Assembly (NCBI GenBank): GCA_964519015.1
Contig: CAZFHZ010000054.1
Coordinates: forward strand, 1-20,151
Length of the DNA: 20,151 bases
Source of the DNA: CAZFHZ01 sp964519015
GTDB taxonomy: Bacteria; Blakebacterota; Blakebacteria; Blakebacterales; CAYUVJ01
Direction of reading: 5' to 3'
Part shown: positions 15,791-20,151 of the stretch, piece after piece
Layout: every line of letters starts with the position of its first letter
Position numbering within the stretch: position 1 is the first letter of the stretch
Made by a program: the position numbers and the translations under genes
The notes under the pieces: generated by a model
What the model was told of the DNA's origin: nothing
Databases searched by the model: none
What the model saw: only the letters and a program-made list of their open reading frames with translations

Positions 15791-15816
15791 AGGCCACCGG
15801 GGCATCCCGGTGGCCT
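15791..15816 (+). terminator. Rho-independent terminator of the PpiD-like gene
   Basis: Perfect 11-bp stem (AGGCCACCGGG at 15791-15801 with CCCGGTGGCCT at 15806-15816) around a GCAT loop, 40 bp after the stop codon, followed by TCTTCATCC. It separates this gene from corA. Confidence 0.85.
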
Positions 15817-15951
15817 TCTTCATCCATCCGCCCGAATCGCCTGCCGAACCCCCTCCCGACCGTCTGCCCGAGCCTCTTTCGTCAGTCCGTCCGAACCCCC
15901 TCCTATGTTATCACCACCTTCAACGCACGATTCTCCAAAGGAGGTTCCGGG
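15817..15951 (+). other. Upstream region of corA with strong ribosome site
   Basis: Pyrimidine-rich 135-bp leader. AAAGGAGGT at 15937-15945 is close to the full anti-Shine-Dalgarno complement and 7 nt before the ATG at 15952; it decides the start against the longer open frame beginning at 15781. TATGTT at 15904 could be a -10, but no good -35 accompanies it. Confidence 0.6.
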
Positions 15952-17022
15952 ATGGTCCGCCTGTCATTCCGGGAGGGGAAGCCGGCCGGTGTCCCGCCGG
16001 GCACTCTCGTCCACACTGGTGAACGGCACACCGATACAGTCACGATCCGTCTCATGGACTACTCCAATGAGCGGTGTGATGAACGCGTCTTCAAATCCAT
16101 CGAGGAGGTCTTCCCCTTTCTCGACCGGGAGACCGTGACCTGGCTCGACATCATCGGGCTGCATCAAGTGGATATCATCGAGAAGCTGGGGAACCACCTC
16201 AACATCCACCCCTTGGTCCAGGAGGACGTCCTCCATACCGAACAGCGGCCGAAAGTCGAGGAGTATGAGGGCTACCTTTTCCTCGTCCTGCGGGCCCTGA
16301 CGCCGATCGAGCTCACGGACGGCCAACTCGTGGCTTCAGAACAACTCAGCCTCATCCTGGGACCCAACTTCGTCATCACGTTCCAAGAGAGTGAAGGCGA
16401 TCCCTTCGGTACCGTGCGAGAGCGACTACGGACGGGCAAGGGGCGGATCCGGCGCATGGGTGCCGACTACCTCTGCTACGCCCTGCTCGATGCCGTCGTG
16501 GACTACTATTTCACGGCACTGGAGGGTATCGGGGACTATATCGAGGATCTTGAGGGGACGATCCTCCGGTCCAAGTCGGAGGAGGCACTCGAAGACATCC
16601 ATGAGCTGAAGCGGGAGATGCTCTTTCTGCGCAAGGCGCTCTGGCCGCTCCGTGAGATGATGAGCAACCTCCAGCGCCTGGAATCGGATCTGATCAACGT
16701 CTCCACCCAGACGTTCCTGCGGGACGTCTACGACCATACCGTCCAGGTCCTGGAAACCGTCGAGACGCTCCGCGATCTCAGCGCAGGACTGCTGGAGATC
16801 TACCTGTCCAGCCTGAGTAACCGCATGAACGAGGTCATGAAGGTGCTGACCATCATCGCCACCATCTTCATCCCGCTCACCTTCATCGCCGGCGTGTACG
16901 GCATGAACTTCCAATTCATGCCCGAGTTGGGCTTGAAGTGGGGGTACTTCGGGGCGCTCGGAGTGATGCTGGTCGTAGGTCTTTCGCTCCTGGCCTTCTT
17001 CAGGAAGAAACGCTGGCTCTGA
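15952..17022 (+). CDS. corA: CorA family divalent metal ion transporter
   Basis: Inner-membrane Mg2+/Co2+ channel, a homopentamer with a large cytoplasmic N-terminal domain. 356 aa from the ATG with the strong ribosome site. The N-terminal domain includes WLDIIGL and HPLVQEDVLHTEQRPKVEEY, well conserved in the family. A long helix (about 200-295) leads into the first membrane helix (about 296-314), ending in the GMN selectivity signature YGMNF (316-320). The loop MPELGLKW follows, then the second helix (about 331-350) and a basic end RKKRWL. All family hallmarks are present. Length and the HTEQRPK motif resemble the T. maritima-type CorA. It is flanked by terminators on both sides, so it is monocistronic. 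Confidence 0.97.
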   Translation: MVRLSFREGKPAGVPPGTLVHTGERHTDTVTIRLMDYSNERCDERVFKSIEEVFPFLDRETVTWLDIIGLHQVDIIEKLGNHLNIHPLVQEDVLHTEQRPKVEEYEGYLFLVLRALTPIELTDGQLVASEQLSLILGPNFVITFQESEGDPFGTVRERLRTGKGRIRRMGADYLCYALLDAVVDYYFTALEGIGDYIEDLEGTILRSKSEEALEDIHELKREMLFLRKALWPLREMMSNLQRLESDLINVSTQTFLRDVYDHTVQVLETVETLRDLSAGLLEIYLSSLSNRMNEVMKVLTIIATIFIPLTFIAGVYGMNFQFMPELGLKWGYFGALGVMLVVGLSLLAFFRKKRWL

Positions 17023-17055
17023 ACACAATCCCCCGGATCCCCCGCACCCTATTGA

Positions 17056-17089
17056 GAACGGCCCGATCGCCGAGACGACCGGGCCGTTC
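17056..17089. terminator. Bidirectional terminator between corA and the AroA-like gene
   Basis: Inverted repeat GAACGGCCCG (17056-17065) and CGGGCCGTTC (17080-17089), 10 perfect pairs, lying between two convergent stop codons 34 and 30 bp away. On the plus strand it is followed by ATCTTGCTGTT, which is T-rich. Confidence 0.8.
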
Positions 17090-17118
17090 ATCTTGCTGTT
17101 CCAGACCGGTCGGTCCGG

Positions 17119-18504
17119 TCAGCCGAGATGCAACGCCTCGAGGATCTGGGGGAAGGAGGACCATCGAGTGGACACCGCCTCATCGTACCCGTGGATGACA
17201 CTCTCCCCCTGGCAGGCCAGGGCCGCGACATGGAAGGCCATGGCGACCCCGGCGTCTCCGAAGGCGTGGAATTCCGTACCATCGTTGGCACCCTTGCCGC
17301 GCAGGACGAGCCCATCGGGATACTCCCCGACGTCCACCCCGAGGGTGCGCAGGTTATCCACGATCGCCCGGATCCGATCGATTGGACCGTGGCGCAGGCG
17401 TTGCGCTCCCTTGAAGTAGGATTCCCCCTCGGCGAAGGCGGCGGCGATCGCCAGGATGGGGATATCCTCCTCCAGGAATGGGATACTGCTCTCAGCGACC
17501 CCGGTCCCCTTCAGCTTCGAGTGACGGACCGACACATCCCCGACCGTTTCCCCACCCACCATCCGGCGGTCCTTGAGATCGATCCGCCCACCCATGCGGA
17601 TGAGAACATTCAGCGCTTCCCGGCGGCTCGGATTGAGGTTGACCCCCTGTATGAGCAGGTCGGAACGGGGCATCAGCAGCGCCCCCACGACCAGGTAGAG
17701 GGCCAGGGATGGGTCACCCGGGATATCCATTTCCGCCCCCTTGAGGAGTATGGCCGGGTCCAGGACGATGGAATAGGCCCCTTTCCCACCACCTTCAGCC
17801 CGAGTCGTGATACCCGCTCCGAACCGCTTGAGCGCGCGTTCATAGTGATCGTGGGAACGCGTCGGTTCCTCGAGTGTGGTCGAACCCGACGCCCGCAGCC
17901 CGGCCAGCAGTACGGCCCCCTTGAGACCGTGATCGATGCTCTTCTCGGTATGGGAGATACCGATCAGCCCGTGGGGCTGAAGGAGGAGTTCCAGCCGATC
18001 TTCGTCGTTCGACTCGACCTGCGCCCCCATTCGGTGCAACGCCTTCTCCAGCGAGACCAGGCGTTCCAGCGGGAGACTCTTATCACCGACCAGCCGAACA
18101 TCCCGCCCCGAACCGGCGAACAGACCGGCCAAGGTGCAGAGAAGATCCCACGATCCTCCGAATGAGACCTCCTCCGGCTCGTCCCTGATCACCATCGCTG
18201 AGGACCCGCCCTTCAGCCTGACGGTGTCCTGTTCAGGGCCGAGGATAACTGGAAGACCGAGCCGCCGGAGCAGCTGAAGCAGCGAGGTAATCTCCGCCAG
18301 TGGAGAGATGCCCCGCAGGGTCGAATCTCCCTCGGCAAGCGCGGCGACCGCCAGGTTGGCCAGACTGGTCTTCAGATCGCCGGGAGGTCGGAAGGCTCCT
18401 TTGAGTCCCCTGGCATGGGCGATCACCTTCGCCCCTTCACCCAACACCGCGTCTTCAGCCAAGAGACATCCCCCGGATATGCAGTTGAATAAATCTGAGC
18501 CCAC
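17119..18504 (-). CDS. EPSP synthase (AroA)-fold protein with active site replaced
   Basis: 461 aa in the longest reading; the two-domain enolpyruvyl transferase fold is recognisable throughout: FRPPGDLKTSLANLAVAALAEG, GLFAG..VRLVGDKSL, LKGAVLLAGL, SHDHYERALKRFG, DIPGDPSLALYLV, LNPSRREALNVLIRMGG, EEDIPILAIAAAFAEG and DRIRAIVDNLRTLG. Almost every residue that binds shikimate-3-phosphate or PEP in EPSP synthase is changed: the K-S...R of PGDKS, N and R of GNSGTTxR, the S-A-Q, the K-E of KESDR and the H-R of GDHR. Normal EPSP synthase activity is therefore unlikely. The start is unsure: GTG at 18504 (7 bp after the kinase stop, no ribosome site), TTG at 18462 (GGGGGA before it), or GTG at 18426 (AAGGGG before it), the last matching the usual family N-terminus. 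Downstream of a sensor kinase on the same strand. A binding, regulatory or altered-substrate role is conjecture. Confidence 0.8.
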   Translation of the reverse strand: MGSDLFNCISGGCLLAEDAVLGEGAKVIAHARGLKGAFRPPGDLKTSLANLAVAALAEGDSTLRGISPLAEITSLLQLLRRLGLPVILGPEQDTVRLKGGSSAMVIRDEPEEVSFGGSWDLLCTLAGLFAGSGRDVRLVGDKSLPLERLVSLEKALHRMGAQVESNDEDRLELLLQPHGLIGISHTEKSIDHGLKGAVLLAGLRASGSTTLEEPTRSHDHYERALKRFGAGITTRAEGGGKGAYSIVLDPAILLKGAEMDIPGDPSLALYLVVGALLMPRSDLLIQGVNLNPSRREALNVLIRMGGRIDLKDRRMVGGETVGDVSVRHSKLKGTGVAESSIPFLEEDIPILAIAAAFAEGESYFKGAQRLRHGPIDRIRAIVDNLRTLGVDVGEYPDGLVLRGKGANDGTEFHAFGDAGVAMAFHVAALACQGESVIHGYDEAVSTRWSSFPQILEALHLG

Positions 18505-18511
18505 CTGGACG

Positions 18512-19848
18512 TCAGGCGTTGCTCAATGGTAGTTCGAGCGCAAACTCCGCTCCCCCATCCTGATGATCGTTCGCCGTCAGTCGTCCACCGTGGGCGAGCA
18601 CGATCTGATTGGCCAGGAAGAGCCCCATGCCGAAGCCGGCATCCTTGGTCGAGTAGAGTGCCGTGAAGATATCAGGTCCGACACCGCCGGGTAATCCCGG
18701 GCCCCTGTCTCTGACCACGAACCGGATACTGACCGTCTCCTGTCCGGTAACGGGTACACGCGAAGTCACCGCATTCACTAATACCTCGACCGGTTCCCCC
18801 CTGGATTGCTGACTCTCCCAAGCGTTTCTGGCAAGATTAAGCAGAGCAGTGACAATCAGGTCGTTATCCCAACTCCCATTTGTACGCTCAACACCCTCTT
18901 CGAATTCCACCAGGACCGGAATTGATTCAGAATCCGTACGCTCCTTGAGCAGACGCACGATTGTGAATGGATCACTCGCATTCCTTTGGACCTGCAACCT
19001 CATGGCCTGAGTCAACTTCTCCGATAATAACCTTGTCTGGCTGGCTTCCGTCATCACCTGTTCAAGCGCATCCCGAACCGGTGCCCCTCCCTGCAGGGCA
19101 TCATCCGAAATCATCAGGATTCTAGTCAGGGGCTTCGCGAGCTCATGAAGGATGGTAGCACTAACCTTGCCCAAGTCCGCCAGGTGTCGTTCCCGTTCCG
19201 CACGGGCCTGGATGCGCGCCCGTTCGACCAGAAAACGGATCATGAAGTTGATGGCAATAAGGGGGAATGCAATGAGCAGAACTGGCATGAATCCGTGGGA
19301 GGAGTAAGTTACGACCATTATTAGTGCAAGAGGGACAGTAAGTAGCGATACCAATGATTCGTGTCGATAATTGTCCATCCAAATACTTATCAAAGATGCA
19401 CCTGTACTTAGACTTATCGCTATTGACACTAAACCCATCGATAGTATAGAATATGTTCCCCATGCTATTAGTAATGATACTATTGACATAATATTGTACG
19501 TATATCGGCCANNNNNNNNNNGATTACCAGTGTCTTTAATAATACACTTCTTCCAACAATTCCCAGCATATTTGCTATTAATACGGGATATGGACCAACT
19601 GAGGCGAGACAAGCAATATCGACAATCTCACCCAGTGATGTGGCCACTCCAGGGCCCATTGGGAGTGGCACAATTGACAGTGTCGTGATTAGGGAAAGTA
19701 CAAACCAAAAGAAGAATCCGTCAGCACTGGGTATTGAGGTTTGTGACCTTAAAAGAAGATCTACAAGAAGAATGACTGCGAGCCCATCAACAGTCAGGAT
19801 GTAGGCAGTGAGTATGCGCTTGGAGGAAGGATTCACGCCTGGTTCCAA
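18512..19848 (-). CDS. Multi-pass membrane sensor histidine kinase (interrupted by assembly gap)
   Basis: The N-terminal part, read from a TTG at 19848 that follows AAAGG, and the C-terminal part, ending at 18512, are in different frames only because of the N run at 19512-19521; a true gap of 2 modulo 3 bases joins them into one protein of roughly 445 aa. About six hydrophobic segments lead into a linker (RARIQARAERERHLADLGK). The phosphoacceptor motif is ILHELAKPLTRI, and the ATPase domain shows NLARNAWES (N box), DRGPGLP (G1) and DAGFGMGLFLANQIVLAHGG (G2 region). The GEIVDIACLASVGPYPVL stretch resembles membrane sensor modules of other kinases. No response regulator is encoded nearby. It starts 9 bp after purM and ends 7 bp before the AroA-like gene. 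AT content rises sharply towards its N-terminus. Confidence 0.87.
19512..19521. other. Assembly gap (10 N) inside the kinase gene
   Basis: Ten Ns in the membrane-domain coding region. Reading frames on the two sides differ by one base at this size, so the real length should be 2 modulo 3 (for example 8, 11 or 14). Confidence 0.95.
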
Positions 19849-19857
19849 ATACCTTTG

Positions 19858-20151
19858 TTAGGTATCTAGGATAACCTTAGGATCCTGTTCGCGTCGTACA
19901 ATTGTGCCACAGAGGAAAGCATCCCCATGGAACTCTCTGATTATTGCATCAAAGGAATCCATCGCACATATAGCCATTAGGCCACAACCCATATTGAAAA
20001 CCTCGTACATCTCTTGATAATCAACTTCCCCTGCCCTTTGTATGACAGAGAAGACCGGCTGCTCTGGTATCTGGGAAGTCTTGATCACTGCCTGGAACTC
20101 ATCTGGGATCACTCTAGCTAGATTCCCAGGGATACCGCCGCCAGTAATTTG
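19858..20151 (-). CDS. purM: Phosphoribosylformylglycinamidine cyclo-ligase, C-terminal part (5' end off window)
   Basis: AIR synthase, fifth step of purine synthesis: ATP-dependent ring closure of FGAM. Only the last 97 codons are inside the window, read on the minus strand from the right edge to a TAA at 19858. QITGGGIPGNLARVIP, FSVIQRAGEVDYQEMYEVFNMGCGL and the closing GTIVRRE match the C-terminal domain of PurM (usual form TGGG-x-PGN-x-x-R and EMYRTFNMGIG). The intact end shows a normal C-terminus. Codon use is AT-rich (TTA, AGA, ATA) compared with the genes to the left. The kinase gene follows after 9 bp, so the two are probably on one transcript. Confidence 0.93.
   Translation of the reverse strand, partial: QITGGGIPGNLARVIPDEFQAVIKTSQIPEQPVFSVIQRAGEVDYQEMYEVFNMGCGLMAICAMDSFDAIIREFHGDAFLCGTIVRREQDPKVILDT

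Noticed and set aside
1..20151. CRISPR arrays, insertion sequences, prophage genes, toxin-antitoxin pairs
   Set aside because: No spaced direct repeats, transposase motifs, integrase or phage structural proteins, or small paired genes were seen on either strand.

Overview
The window reads as ordinary chromosomal sequence from a GC-rich Gram-negative bacterium. The evidence is a signal-peptide-bearing protein with a C-terminal aromatic residue that looks like an outer-membrane barrel, a PpiD/SurA-type periplasmic chaperone, a cardiolipin synthase, SecG, a tRNA with an encoded CCA, and SelB, which implies use of selenocysteine. I cannot name the phylum. The combination and the divergent paralogues would fit an uncultured lineage around the FCB/Gemmatimonadota group, but that is a guess. 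Two 10-base N runs (6451-6460 and 19512-19521) show a draft, probably metagenomic, assembly.

Layout. (1) 1-2415, minus: an NAD(P)-dependent succinate-semialdehyde dehydrogenase-type ALDH overlaps by ATGA with a cardiolipin synthase that runs off the left edge. (2) 2468-3352, plus: an aldo/keto-reductase-fold protein, divergent from the ALDH, that lacks the catalytic tetrad. (3) 3401-6937, minus: a glycolytic and export operon in the order gap-pgk-tpiA-secG, followed by tRNA-Leu(GAG). (4) 7075-13709, minus: a LytM/M23 endopeptidase with a long C-terminal region, then selB, an unrecognised outer-membrane barrel protein, and a ComF-type phosphoribosyltransferase. (5) 13945-17022, plus: a PpiD-like peptidyl-prolyl isomerase, divergent from the M23 gene across a 235-bp region with a good minus-strand promoter, then a terminator and a CorA-type divalent cation transporter. 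(6) 17119-20151, minus: the C-terminal part of purM, a multi-pass membrane sensor histidine kinase broken by the second N run, and a homologue of EPSP synthase (AroA) that has lost nearly all its active-site residues.

The most unusual item is the AroA-fold protein. Its backbone motifs align almost without gaps to EPSP synthase, but the residues that bind shikimate-3-phosphate and PEP and do catalysis are replaced. It sits 7 bp downstream of an orphan sensor kinase. A second, lesser case is the tetrad-less aldo/keto reductase. GC content falls from about two thirds in most of the window to about 45% in the right-hand 1 kb (kinase N-terminus and purM). Most other genes are standard housekeeping or envelope genes. 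I found no CRISPR array, insertion sequence, phage gene or toxin-antitoxin pair.
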